From CATOSP01 sp965204715 (lineage in GTDB: Bacteria > Chloroflexota > Dehalococcoidia > Lucifugimonadales > UBA3495), in NCBI GenBank assembly GCA_965204715.1, contig OZ242009.1:1860001-1924000 (forward strand): a stretch of 64,000 nucleotides of DNA, in the 5' to 3' direction. The notes under the pieces are model-generated. The model saw only the letters and a program-made list of their open reading frames with translations, was not told where the DNA came from and made no database searches. The position numbers and the translations under genes are program-made. Positions 1 to 10,000 of the stretch are shown here, piece by piece. Every line of letters begins with the position of its first letter. Positions within the stretch are counted from its first letter, which is position 1.

Positions 1-199
1 CTGCACGCAGCGGGGGGATAATCTTACCGTAACACAGGGGCCAGTCGGGGCAACCCAGCCCGGACTCGGTGACCCTAACCACGCCTCCCAGCACAATGAG
101 GGCAAATATTGCTACCACGGACGCCAGGCAGAGACATTGGAACCACTGCCCGGCCCTGCCGGATTGGTAAGGGGAGATGCCCGACTCCACTACTGCCAT
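1..199 (-). CDS. ctaA: Heme A synthase (COX15/CtaA family), N-terminal part only
   Basis: Partial gene running off the left edge; about 66 codons are visible. Reading the reverse strand from an ATG at 199-197 gives a short polar N-terminus, then a first membrane segment (around residues 25-45, LASVVAIFALIVLGG), followed directly by VVRVTESGLGCPDWPLCYG. The TESG-GCPDWPLC pattern is the hallmark of the first periplasmic loop of COX15/CtaA heme A synthases, which oxidise the C8 methyl of heme O to make heme A for aa3-type oxidases. The protein is an integral membrane enzyme. No strong Shine-Dalgarno is visible ahead of this ATG, so the exact start is less certain than the family. It is divergent from the nitroreductase at 352. 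It suggests an aerobic organism with a heme-copper oxidase. Confidence 0.85.
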   Translation of the reverse strand, partial: MAVVESGISPYQSGRAGQWFQCLCLASVVAIFALIVLGGVVRVTESGLGCPDWPLCYGKIIPPLRA

Positions 200-351
200 C
201 AGACCGCACAGCAAAGTATCATAGCGGCATGGGGTTGTCAATTGACATAGCCGCCCGTTGGGTCAATGCCCGACGCCATAGTGGAGGACAAGCGCCAGTC
301 CGGGTTATCATGGGAGCGCGAACAAACAGCAATCAGGAGGCAAATCAGGAT

Positions 352-786
352 ATGGCCGAGTACATACCGTCAACCAGTGATTGGGTGCGGGAGCAGGTGG
401 AGGTCTACGAGGGGAGCGGGGGCACCGAAGGGACTACGTTGCGCGATACCGGACTGCCCGTCATCATAGTCACCAACCGGGGGAACAAGACCGGGGCAAT
501 CCGCAAGACACCGTTGATGCGGGTGAAGGACGGAAACAACTACGTCCTGGTGGGGTCCCGCGGCGGCGCGCCCAAGAACCCGGTGTGGGTGTACAACCTG
601 CGAGCGGACGGCAATGTGGAGATACGGGACGAGACCGAGGTCTACACCATGCGGGTCCGCGAGGTCCGGGATGAGGCGGAACGGGCCCGGCTGTGGGCGC
701 TGTCAGTGGAGGCTTTCCCGCCCTACGAAGAGTACCAGGGCCGGACGTCCCGTAGGATTCCGGTGTTCGTCGCCGAACCGGCGTAA
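352..786 (+). CDS. DDN-like deazaflavin (F420)-dependent nitroreductase family protein
   Basis: 144 aa. The reading frame is open further upstream, but the ATG at 352 has an AGGAGG-type ribosome site at about 336-342 and starts a protein aligned with the family. The core VIIVTNRGNKTGAIRKTPLM, then NYVLVGSRGGAPKNPVWVYNL, is the classic split beta-barrel signature of DDN/F420-dependent nitroreductases: a TxGRKTGKxRxxPL-like loop, then a G-S-x-GG-x-x-P-x-WxxNL segment that contacts the deazaflavin. It ends with a Y-E-x-Y-Q-x-x-T-x-R-x-I-P-V-F tail, also typical. It is likely a cytosolic F420H2- or flavin-dependent reductase of unknown substrate. The upstream extension has no coding support and was dropped. 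Confidence 0.8.
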   Translation: MAEYIPSTSDWVREQVEVYEGSGGTEGTTLRDTGLPVIIVTNRGNKTGAIRKTPLMRVKDGNNYVLVGSRGGAPKNPVWVYNLRADGNVEIRDETEVYTMRVREVRDEAERARLWALSVEAFPPYEEYQGRTSRRIPVFVAEPA

Positions 787-849
787 CAGGGGTTGCGTTC
801 TCCATCTGCATGTAGGGCCTTTTCAAAGCTATATCAAGAGGTAAGGACG

Positions 850-1170
850 ATGCCCAAGTATCTCTTTCAGGCGAATTACACTGCTCAGGGTCTCCAGGGT
901 CTGCTAAAGGAGGGAGGCACTGCACGCCGGCGGGTTTTCGAAGAAATGGCAAGGGAGCAAGGGGGAACCCTGGAGTCTTTCTACTACGCCTTTGGAGGCT
1001 CCGACCTGTATATCACCTTCGATCTCCCGGATGCGGCAACCGCCGCGGCCGTATCCTTGAACATCGGCGCAGGCGGCGCCCTCGAGATCAGCACCGTTCA
1101 GTTGATTACCGCCGAGGAGGTCGACGAGGCTTGCGGCAAAACGGTAACTTACCGCCCGCCGGGAGCATAG
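850..1170 (+). CDS. GYD domain protein
   Basis: 106 aa, starting at the ATG at 850 with an AGAGGTAAGG ribosome site just upstream. MPKYLFQANYTAQGLQGLLK at the N-terminus, the GG-x-x-x-x-FYYAFGGSDLYITFDLPD segment and the LITAEEVDEA tail match the GYD family (small ferredoxin-like alpha/beta-barrel proteins named for a Gly-Tyr-Asp motif; here GSD replaces GYD). The function is unknown in the family. It lies 63 bp after the nitroreductase on the same strand and may be co-transcribed with it. Confidence 0.8.
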   Translation: MPKYLFQANYTAQGLQGLLKEGGTARRRVFEEMAREQGGTLESFYYAFGGSDLYITFDLPDAATAAAVSLNIGAGGALEISTVQLITAEEVDEACGKTVTYRPPGA

Positions 1171-1303
1171 ACTGCCCCTTCGTCTCTGCCGAGGCCGTAA
1201 GCGTGGTGCCGCGGTAATTTGGGGTCTTACCGGGGGAGTAATTTGTTGCGGGGTGATCCAAGGCAGGGTCTTTGAAAGCGCCCTGTTCGCGGTTGCCCGT
1301 TCC

Positions 1304-1332
1304 TTGACAGTCCAAGTGGCCGGGGTTAACAT
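1304..1332 (+). promoter_or_regulatory. Sigma-70-type promoter for tRNA-Phe
   Basis: TTGACA at 1304-1309, a 17-nt spacer, then TAACAT at 1327-1332. The predicted start of transcription is about 5 nt before the tRNA 5' end at 1344. Perfect -35, near-consensus -10 and ideal spacing. Confidence 0.75.
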
Positions 1333-1343
1333 TGATCTCCCCT

Positions 1344-1419
1344 GCCGAGGTAGCTCAGGTGGTAGAGCACGGCACTGAAAATGCCGGTGTCGACAGTTCG
1401 ACTCTGTCCCTCGGCACCA
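1344..1419 (+). tRNA. tRNA-Phe (GAA)
   Basis: Cloverleaf built by eye: acceptor stem GCCGAGG (1344-1350) pairs with CCTCGGC (1409-1415). The D-arm is GCTC/GAGC. The anticodon stem CGGCA/TGCCG encloses the loop CTGAAAA, giving anticodon GAA. The T-arm GACAG/CTGTC encloses TTCGACT. The discriminator A is at 1416 and CCA is encoded at 1417-1419. All stems are Watson-Crick, so this is a functional-looking phenylalanine tRNA transcribed alone from the promoter at 1304. Confidence 0.95.
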
Positions 1420-1469
1420 CTACCAGACGGTACTGCGCGGGTTGATCGCGCTTTCCGGCAAGACTGAAC

Positions 1470-1487
1470 GCCCCCAATTTCGGGGGC
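1470..1487 (+). terminator. Probable rho-independent terminator after tRNA-Phe
   Basis: GCCCCC (1470-1475), loop AATTTC, GGGGGC (1482-1487), followed by ATTATCGTTT. Short G+C stem with only a modest T-run. It also lies just past the 3' end of the convergent universal stress protein gene and may serve both. Confidence 0.5.
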
Positions 1488-1504
1488 ATTATCGTTTCTG
1501 CTCC

Positions 1505-2485
1505 CTATGCCACGGCAGGACGCAAGTACGGCGAGGGGCGATCTCCACTGGAGCGGAGCAGAAGTACCGGGCTTCCAGAGTTGCGCACCACCCGGTCAGC
1601 CACGCTGCCCATGACCCAGCGGCCCACGCCGGAACGCCCGTGGGTGGTCATGGCCACCAGCCGGTCCGGCGTCTCGCTGGCCGCATCTATTATTGAGGCT
1701 GCCGGGTCTCCCCGGGACAGGCGTGTCTCCACCGTGCCGATGCCCTCCTGCTGCAACCGTCCCTTCAGTTGTTCCAGGTATCGGTTGGCATCCTCTTCGA
1801 CCTGTGCTGCCATCGACTCGGCCATGCTCTCGAAGGTGGGATTGTAAAACTCCGGCGCAGCGGCCCGCCGTAGGTACTCGTCCCAGGTCGGCATCACTCG
1901 CACGATTTCCACTGGCAGGTCCAACTCTCTGGCCACCGGGACCATGTAGGGGATTATCTCCTCGCCCAGGGCCGAACCGTCCACCGGCAGCACGACCCTG
2001 TTGAACCGCCTTTCATGGCCCGTAACATCACCTGAAATGTTGTCCTCGCCCGAACGCACGATCAGCAGGGGGCTTGTGGTCAGGTGCAGCACGCGGTCGG
2101 CCACGCTGCCCAGCCACCACCGGGCCACTCCCGCCCGCCCGTGGCCGGACATGGCGATGAGGGTCCCAGTGACCCGCTCGGCCTCGGCGACGATTTCCTG
2201 GGCCGGGGCTCCCGACGGCGTGACCGTAGAGACCTCCAACCGCCCCTCCCGGAGTCCTGACACCACCCCGGTCAGGTATGACACAGCATGGTCCTCCAGG
2301 TGCGTCTCCGACTCATACTCGTAGACTTCCGGGTTGAGGCTGCGGCCAATGGTCGGAGTGACCGGCTCCACCGCGGTTATCAGCGTCACCGGCACTGCCA
2401 GCCCAAAGGCCAACTGCCGCACGTAGGGCAGCACCTGCTCACTCAAGGACGACCCGTCCAGCGGCGTCAATATCCGGGAATACAT
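1505..2485 (-). CDS. Universal stress protein with two Usp domains
   Basis: 326 aa. Start set at the ATG at 2485 because CAGGAG lies 8 nt upstream; a TTG two codons earlier is too close to that site. Domain 1 (about residues 1-145) begins MYSRILTPLDGSSLSEQ and ends GTLIAMSGHGRAG, W-LGSVADRVLH, SPLLIVR. Domain 2 (about 160-315) begins FNRVVLPVDGSALGEE and ends DRLVAMTTHGRSGVGRWVMG, SVADRVVRNSGSPVLLLR. Both carry the G-2x-G-9x-G(S/T) nucleotide-binding pattern of ATP-binding UspA-type domains. Tandem Usp proteins are cytosolic stress-survival proteins; the trigger here cannot be told. Confidence 0.92.
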   Translation of the reverse strand: MYSRILTPLDGSSLSEQVLPYVRQLAFGLAVPVTLITAVEPVTPTIGRSLNPEVYEYESETHLEDHAVSYLTGVVSGLREGRLEVSTVTPSGAPAQEIVAEAERVTGTLIAMSGHGRAGVARWWLGSVADRVLHLTTSPLLIVRSGEDNISGDVTGHERRFNRVVLPVDGSALGEEIIPYMVPVARELDLPVEIVRVMPTWDEYLRRAAAPEFYNPTFESMAESMAAQVEEDANRYLEQLKGRLQQEGIGTVETRLSRGDPAASIIDAASETPDRLVAMTTHGRSGVGRWVMGSVADRVVRNSGSPVLLLRSSGDRPSPYLRPAVA

Positions 2486-2517
2486 GCACAAAACTCCTGG
2501 AAACTACTATTTGCCAT

Positions 2518-3462
2518 CTATCCTGCTTTGGACAGGTCTGCGATCAGGCTGGTGGCGCGATGCACCGACTCGCCGGGGTTGGGTCCCGCGCCCATCGGCG
2601 ACAGCAGTACCTCGCTGGCCCCGAAGGAGAACATCTCCTCTATCCGCTCCTTCACCCTTGCCTCGTCCCCCCAGAAGACTACCGAGTCTATCATAGCGTC
2701 GCTCCATGCCCCCCCGGCGGCCTCGGGGAAACCGGCGTCAATGAGCATCCGCTGGTAGAAGGGCAGCCTGGGATTGGTGATCTGCTGCCGCACCAACTCC
2801 CGCACCTCGCCGGCGTTTTCGTGAACGCACACCGGCGCATGGGCGATCAGGGGCGGAGTCTCCCTTCCGGCTTCCTCCGCGCCCTTGCGCATGGCCGGCA
2901 GGGCAACGTCACGGAGATAGACGCCGGGGCAGATCCAGCTAATTGCGCCGTCGGACTCGGCCCCGCAAAGCTCGAAGGAACCCCGCTGCAACGCCGATGC
3001 CATCACCGGCACGTCCACCGGCGCGGAGATGCGGTCGTGGGCGTGGTAATACTCCCCGTCGAAGTCCACCTCGCCCTGTTGGAGCAGTGATTTCAGTATT
3101 CGCAGGTACTCCCGCAGCCGTGACAGGGGACGGCTCATCTGCACTCCCATTGCCCGCATCATGGGCCGGTGGCTGGGACCCACCCCCAGCCGGAACCTGC
3201 CGGGGGCAAGCTGGGCGATTACCTGCACCTGCTGGACCATGACCAGCGGGTGCCTGGGAAATGTGGGCACGATGGACGTGCCAAACTTGATGCTCTGCGT
3301 CTGCACCGCGGCCGCCGCGAAGGTGGTGAGACTGTCGGGCCGCGCGCCGCCGGTGGTCAGCCACACCGCGGGAATCCCCGCTTGCTCGCAGCGTCCGATC
3401 CGGCCCAACACCTCGGGAGTATCCGCGCCGCTTACGGCCACCCCAATCAGTTTGTCGCTCAT
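2518..3462 (-). CDS. LLM-class (luciferase-like) flavin/F420-dependent oxidoreductase
   Basis: 314 aa, ATG at 3462 preceded by AGGAGGG. A TIM-barrel bacterial-luciferase-like protein: GRIGRCEQAGIPAVWLTTGG (early strand-helix), KFGTSIVPTFPRHPLVMVQQ (barrel strand 3-4), LAPGRFRLGVGPSHRPMM (flavin-binding region), then SRLREYLRILKSLLQQGEVDFDGEYY, and a C-terminal GDEARVKERIEEMFSFGASEVLLSP. These are the standard landmarks of F420-dependent members such as methylene-H4MPT reductase-like proteins. Substrate unknown. It is transcribed in the same direction as the stress protein, 32 bp upstream of it. Confidence 0.88.
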   Translation of the reverse strand: MSDKLIGVAVSGADTPEVLGRIGRCEQAGIPAVWLTTGGARPDSLTTFAAAAVQTQSIKFGTSIVPTFPRHPLVMVQQVQVIAQLAPGRFRLGVGPSHRPMMRAMGVQMSRPLSRLREYLRILKSLLQQGEVDFDGEYYHAHDRISAPVDVPVMASALQRGSFELCGAESDGAISWICPGVYLRDVALPAMRKGAEEAGRETPPLIAHAPVCVHENAGEVRELVRQQITNPRLPFYQRMLIDAGFPEAAGGAWSDAMIDSVVFWGDEARVKERIEEMFSFGASEVLLSPMGAGPNPGESVHRATSLIADLSKAG

Positions 3463-3549
3463 CTCACCCTCCTGCCGGTGGACTTGATACTGGAATCAAA
3501 CACTCTTGTCAGTCCCGTACATTCTGACTGATGGCTTTGAATGCGCGCT

Positions 3550-3783
3550 CTAGGCAGGCTCCAGCCAGTCTTCTCCAATCAGCACCACATCCTCGTTGGC
3601 CAGTTCCACGTAATACGATGGGGATTTCTCCGCGTATTCCGACCCCGCAGCCTCAAGCCAGTCAGCGGTACACTGGGGAGCGACGGTGCCAATCGATCCC
3701 TTGGCGTCGCGGGGAGGCTCCTTGTAGGTGCCTCCGGCCGTCTTGATGCGCACCTGCTGCCCGATGCCGAATTTCCGGTCCAT
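3550..3783 (-). CDS. Small SH3-like hypothetical protein
   Basis: 77 aa. The long open frame continues upstream to 3999, but a GAGGAG site sits 6 nt before the ATG at 3783 and the extra residues look like translated non-coding DNA. The N-terminal MDRKFGIGQQVRIKTAG, a central Gly-rich G-S-I-G-T-V, a C-terminal SYYVELANEDVVLIGEDWLEP and the alternating hydrophobic pattern suggest a small SH3/KOW-like barrel, as in the nitrile hydratase beta-type domain. That assignment is inference from pattern only. No neighbour suggests a role. Confidence 0.55.
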   Translation of the reverse strand: MDRKFGIGQQVRIKTAGGTYKEPPRDAKGSIGTVAPQCTADWLEAAGSEYAEKSPSYYVELANEDVVLIGEDWLEPA

Positions 3784-3987
3784 TGGCTCTCCTCGCCCCG
3801 ACCTCCGGCCCGTTTCATCAAGACCATCGCGCCTTTCCCGTGCGCTTGGGGGGGACGGTTGAAGTATACCATTAAACCCGGCCAGACCACCGTGTGCCGG
3901 CCGTCTTGTACAGGGCGATCGCGTCTTGATTCGCAACCCGCGATTGACTGAAATCTGGCCTGCCCGCCATGTCCGGCGCAGCCAAAT

Positions 3988-4017
3988 GCGGGCGTCCAAC
4001 CTCAGCCGGACGCCCGC
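3988..4017 (-). terminator. Hairpin downstream of giant surface gene 1
   Basis: Perfect 10-bp stem: GCGGGCGTCC (3988-3997) with GGACGCCCGC (4008-4017), loop of 10. On the minus strand it is followed by ATTTGG. A second G+C palindrome (CCCGGG pair around 4035-4055) lies between it and the stop codon. Likely transcription terminator for the 6.3 kb gene. Confidence 0.6.
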
Positions 4018-4069
4018 GCGAATAAGTCTGTGCCCCGGGAGCTATCCCCGGGCTGCCCCTTCCCTTCCC

Positions 4070-7000
4070 CTACGAAGCCGGCGTCACCGACACCTCGAAC
4101 TCATCGCTGACCCGGTTCCCGCCGGGGTCCTCCGCCGTAACCGTGATGGTGGCCGTTCCCGTGCCCGTTGCCACCACCATCAGAGTGGATCCGGACACCC
4201 ATGTCGACGCCACGCCGTAGTCAGACGATACGCTGGTGAAGGTCAACTCGTCTCCGTCAGGGTCGTGGAACACGCCGGGCAGGGAGAACTGCCGCCACTG
4301 TAACCCTTCCAGGCTGATGTCGGGCAGGGGCTGGGCCACCGTGGGGGGCCGGTTGGGCGTTTCCTCGTCCGGCGGCGGATCCTGTTCCGGCTCCGGCTCC
4401 ACCGCCACGCTGAACTGGTCGCTGACCCGGTTGCCGTCGCTGTCCTGGGCCGTAACGGTGATAGTCACAGTGCCTTCTGCCACTCCCTTCACCGTCAGAC
4501 TGGAATGGTCGGCCGCCACGGTTACGGTGGCTTTGGCTTCGTCCGAGGATACGGCGGTGATGGTCAAGGCGTCGCCGTCGGCGTCGCTGAACACCCCGGA
4601 CAGGGACACGTCCTGCGTGGCTCCCGCCTCCAGGCCGGACACGTCGTTGATGGCCGAGGCCACCACCGGCGCGGCCTTGACCGTCACGGTGAAGGCGTCT
4701 GATACCGTGCCGCCGTTGCCGTCGTCGGCCGTCACCGTGATGTTCGCCGTACCTCGGGCCTGGGCGGTAACCGTCAGGCTGGAGTAACCGGCGGCCACGG
4801 ACACGGTGGCTTTGGCCCCGTCGGAGGACGCGGCGTCGACGGTAAGGTTGTCGCCGTCGGCGTCGTCGAACACGCCGGACAGGGAGACCTGCTTCGTCCC
4901 GCTCTCGTGGACGATGATGGCGTCGCCGATGGCTGCCGAGACCGTGGGCGCCTGGTTGGGAGCTACCTGCGGCGGCGGGGAGACGACTGACGCGTCGAAG
5001 ACGTCGGTGACCCGGTTGCCGTCGCTGTCCTGAGCCGTGACCGTGATCGTCGCCGTGCCTTCGCCCACGCCAGTCAGCGTCAGCGCAGACCCGTCAGACG
5101 CCACCGACACCGTGGCCCTGGTCTCGTCCGAGGACGCGGCGCTGATGGTCAGGGCGTCGCCGTCGGCGTCGCTGAACACGCCGGCCAGCGACACGTCCTG
5201 CGTCGTTCCCGCTTCCAGGCCGGACACACCGGTGATGGCCGAAGCCACCACCGGCGCTGCTTTGACCGTTACGGTGAAGGTGTCCTCCACCGTGCCGCCG
5301 TTGCCGTCGGCGGCGGTGACCGTGATGGTGGCCGTGCCCCTGGCCTGGGCGGAAACGGTCAGCGTGGAGTAGTCAGGCGCCACGGAGACGGTAGCCACGG
5401 CCTCGTCCGATGAGGCGGCGGTGACGGTCAGGGCGTCGCTGTCGGCGTCGCTGAACACACCGGACAGTGATGCCTGGTGCGTGCCGCTCTCGTTGACGAT
5501 GGTTGCGTCGGCCAGGGCGCTGGACACAGTGGGCGCCTGGTTGGGCGTTCCCTGCTGTTGCTGCGCCTGCCCAGCGGCCTCGATCTCCCGCAGGGCTGCG
5601 GCCACCTCCACCCAGCGCTCCCAGCCCCTATCGGCGAACTCCTGTGCCTCCGACGCCGTCATGGGTGTAAGCGTCGTATCGGCCACCGTCTCGCCGAAGG
5701 CCAGCAACGCCCGGTCCCAGCGGTCGGTGTGAGGCTTTTCTCTCACCCACTGAGGGTCGTTGCGCCATTCGTACATCTGCGCGATGAGCGCGTTGTATTT
5801 CCGGGCCACCGGCGCGTCGAAGGCGTCGCTGACCCGGTTGCCGTCGGAGTCCTGGGCCGTTACCGTGATGGTCGCCGTTCCCTCGGCCACACCGGCCACC
5901 GTCAGCTTGGACTGATCGGCGGCCACGGTTACGGTTGCCTTGGACTCGTCCGAGGATGCAGCGGTGATGGTCAGGGCGTCGCCGTCGGCGTCGCTGAACA
6001 CGCCGGAAAGGGAGACCTCCTGCGTTGCTCCCTCCTCCAAGCCGGTCACGTCGGTGATGGCCGAAGCCACTTCCGGCGCGGCCTTCACTCTAACGGTGAA
6101 CGCATCTTGAACCGTGCCGCCCCTGCCGTCGTTGGCCGTGACCGTGATTACAGCCGTACCCCGGGCCTGGGCGCTCACCGTCAGCGTAGAGTAGTCGGAG
6201 GCCACCGACACCGTGGCCTTGGCCTCGTCCGAAGATAGGGCGGTGACGCTTAGGGCGTCGTTGTCGGCGTCGTCGAACACGCCGGACAGGGATGCCTGGT
6301 GGGTCCCGCTCTCGTTGACGATGGTGGCGTCGGCGAGGGCGACGCCCACCGTGGGGGCCTGGTTGGGCGTTCCCTGCTGTTGCTGTTGGTTTTGCTGTCC
6401 ACCGGCCTCGATTTCCTTCAGGGCCTTGGCCACCTCTACCCAGCGGGTCCAGGCGCTGCCCCGGTCGGCCAACTCCTGTGCCGCCGCCGCCGTCATGGGC
6501 GTAAGTGTCGCGTCGGCCACCGTCTCCCCGAAGGCCAGCAGCGCCCGGTCCCAGCGGTCGGTGTGGGCCTTTTCGCTCACCCACTGCGGGTCGTTGCGCC
6601 ACTGGTACATCTGCGCGATGAGCGCGTTGTACTTCCGGGCCACCGGTGCGTCGAAGGCGTCGCTGACGCGGTTGCCATCGGAGTCCTGGGCCGTGACCGT
6701 GATGGTCGCCGTGCCCTCGCCCACCCCTGCCACGGTCAGCTTGGACCCGTCGGATGCAACGGACACCGCGGCCTTGGTTTCATCTGAAGATGTGGCGCTT
6801 ATGGTCAGCATGTCGCTGTCAGCGTCGCTGAAGACCCCGGACAGGGAGACGTCCTGCGTGTCTCCCACCTCCAGGCCGGAGACATCGGCCAGTGCCGAGG
6901 CCATCGTCGGCGCGGCTTTGACCGTTACGGTGAAGGTATCTTGAACTGTACCGCCGTTGCCGTCGTCGGCAGTTACGGTGATGGTCGCCATTCCCCGTGA

Positions 7001-10000
7001 GAGGGCGACAACGGTCAGCGTGGAGTAGTCGGTCGCCACGTCGACGACGGCCTTGAGGTCGTCCGAAGATATGGCGGTTATGGTCAGGCTGTCGTTGTCG
7101 GCGTCGCTGAACACGCCGGACAGCGATGCCTGGTGAGTGCCGCTCTCGTTAACGATGGTGGCGTCCCCGATAGCACTGGACACCGTGGGCGCACTGTTGG
7201 CCTGCTGTGGTGCCTTGGTTACCGCAACGTCAAACGTGTCGTTGACCCGGTTACCGTCGCTGTCCTCAGCGGTTGCCGTGATGGTCGCCGTGCCCTCGGC
7301 CACCCCCGCCACCGTCAGCTTGGACTGATCGGCGGCCACGGTGACGGTTGCCTTGGTCTCGTCCGAGGATGCGGCGGTGATGGTCAGGGTGTCGCCATCA
7401 CCGTCGAAGAACACCAAGGACAGGGATACGTCCTGCGTCGTTCCCTCTACCAGGCCGGTCACGTCGGCCAGGGCCCTGAACACGTCTGGTGCATCCTTCA
7501 CCTTTACGGTGAACGTGTCCTCCGCCGTGCCACCGTTGCCGTCGTCGGCCGTTACCGTGATGATCGCCGACCCCCAGTCCTGAGCCGTCACCGTCAGCGT
7601 GGAATAGTCGGCGGCGACGGACACTGTGGCTACGGCTTCGTCGGAGGAACGGGCGGTGATGGTCAGACCGGACAGGGGGTCGCCGTCAGCGTCGCTGAAC
7701 ACCCCGGAAAGGGACACTTCCCGCGTGCCGCTCCCGTGGACAATGGTGAAGCCCTCGAGCCCGTCCGCCACCGCCACTGCAGGAATAACAGGCATCAGCG
7801 CGCGCTGCTCTGCGACGCTGATGCCGCCGTACTTCAGCACCGGATACTCACTCGAGGTACCGAAGTCCCAGGGGTTATCGACGCTGTTGTCCCCGTCCAG
7901 GTCCACGTTCCAACTGGCGTAGATGTCGGTGTAGCCGGTAGGACTCTGCAACTCTGTGGTGGTCTTGCCCACGCCGCCAGTGCCGCCCGCCCTGGACAAG
8001 ACCGTGTTCCAGTAGCTGGCTATGACCGTGCCGGCGTGGTGGCCCACCAACCCGCCGATGTTCTGGCCGCTGCCTGACACTTCGCCGACGGCGTAACTGG
8101 CGATGATGACGCCTGTGGGATGGCTGTAACCAACCAGCCCGCCCACGTTGTTGGCCTCGCCTGCCGACACTGCGCCCGTGGCGTAAGAGCCCCGGATGGC
8201 GCCCTCGTTGGAACCGACCAGGCCGCCCATACTCTGACCGCCGATGGTCGCATGCCCTCTATCAACTCTGACGGTCGAGTAGCTGCCGACGATGATGCTG
8301 GACGACCCGGCCAACCCAACCAACCCACCAACTGAGGTAGAACCGGACACCGACCCCGACACACTGCTGCCACTGATCGTACCGTGGTTAGTTCCTACCA
8401 GCCCGCCGGCTTCCACGTAGCCATTAACGTCCAAGGATTCCAGCCTGACGTTGCGAATCACGCCGTGCCGATGCAGAGACTCGAACAGTCCCGCGCCCTT
8501 GGAATCTTCAACGAGCAGGTTGCGGATGGTATAGCCGTTGCCGTCAAAAACAGCGTCGAAGTTTCTTCTTATGGGCTCCCATCTGCCGCCGTTCCAGTCC
8601 CGGGAGTCGCGCCAGCCGTTGCCGTTGGTGTCGAAGTCCAGGTCCGTCGCCAACTCGTAGCCCTTGCATAGCCGCCCAAAATAGCTGTTTCCTCGAACGG
8701 CGCAGCCCATGAAGTCGGCAGCGTTGGGATACGCCTCACGATACTTGGAGCCGTCGTAGAAGCTGATGCCGTCGCCGCTGGTGTTCCAGCGGATGGCGTT
8801 GAGCTGTGCTACGTTGGACACCTCAATCAGGCCGTCATCGTCTGTGTCGTAATCGACCTTGTTGTCCGGTATGGTAGCGGGGAGATTTGGACAGAGAGGC
8901 CCCCTCGGGTTTGGGGTAGGGTAGTCGCTGGCGGTACCAAAGCACCATGGATCGTCCAGGAGTTCGTCGCCGTTTACGTCAACTTTCCAGTCGGCGTAGA
9001 TTCCCGCATAGCCGGTGGGTTCTTGCAACTCGGCGGAGGTCTTGCCTACGCCTCCGGCGCTGCTGGTGTGGCCCGATGTCACTGTGTCAAAATAACTGTC
9101 AGAGACAAGGTTGGACTCACCGCGGCCCACCAGCCCGCCGATGTTGGCGGCGCTGCCGGATACCCGACCAATGGCGTAACTGGTAGAGATTCTGCCGTTG
9201 TTGTGGCCCACCAAGCCGCCGGCATTGTCTCGGCTGCCAGTGACACTCGCCGTAGCCACGTTGGCGGTGATACGGCTGGTATCGGTAGCCGCTCCGACCA
9301 GCCCCCCGACGGCACTTGTGCCAGATACGGTACCGGAGACGCTGACGCCCAAAATTGTTCCGCTGTTCTCCCCAACCAGGCCGCCGACCTCCGCGTCTCC
9401 GTCAATGTCCACGGATTTCAGTCTAACGTCGTGGATGACCCCGTTTCGGCTAAGCGTGCTGAACAGCCCCGCCTCCGAGTTGGGCGTGTCGATGAAAAGG
9501 TTGCTAATAGAGTGACCTTGGCCGTCGAAGACACCGCGGAATGCGAAAGGCGTCCAACCCTGGCCTCCGTTCCAGAAGGCGTCACCGGCGTCGGCCCTGC
9601 CGTTGGCGTTGGTGTCGAAGTCAAGGTTGGCGGTCAGTTCGTAGCCCTTGCAAGTGCCCCAAGGGCAGCCCATTCCGCCAGTTGCGTTGGGGTATGCGGC
9701 ACGGTATCCGCTTGAATGGACGTTATGACCGCTGGCGTAGGTGTCATAACGGATAGCGTTGAACTGGGCCAGGTTACACACGTCAATAAGGCGGTTGTTG
9801 TTGCTGTCATAGTCGCTCGTTGTAAGTGGGTTGCACTGGGGCGTGATCACGAGTGCCCCGTCATCGTTGTCCATGATGGTGAGGGTAAGATCTGCGGCGG
9901 CTGGAGAGGACGAGCTGTCCGTGGCGCTCAGAATGATTGTCTCGCCGTCGTCGTCAAGCGCGTCGTCGGTGACGGTGATGGTCGCCAGGCCGGCCGTCGA

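Noticed and set aside
8000..9700. Regular repeats that might suggest a CRISPR array
   Set aside because: They are GLUG and LIEVS protein repeats in the coding frame: unit lengths vary and there are no spacers of constant size.
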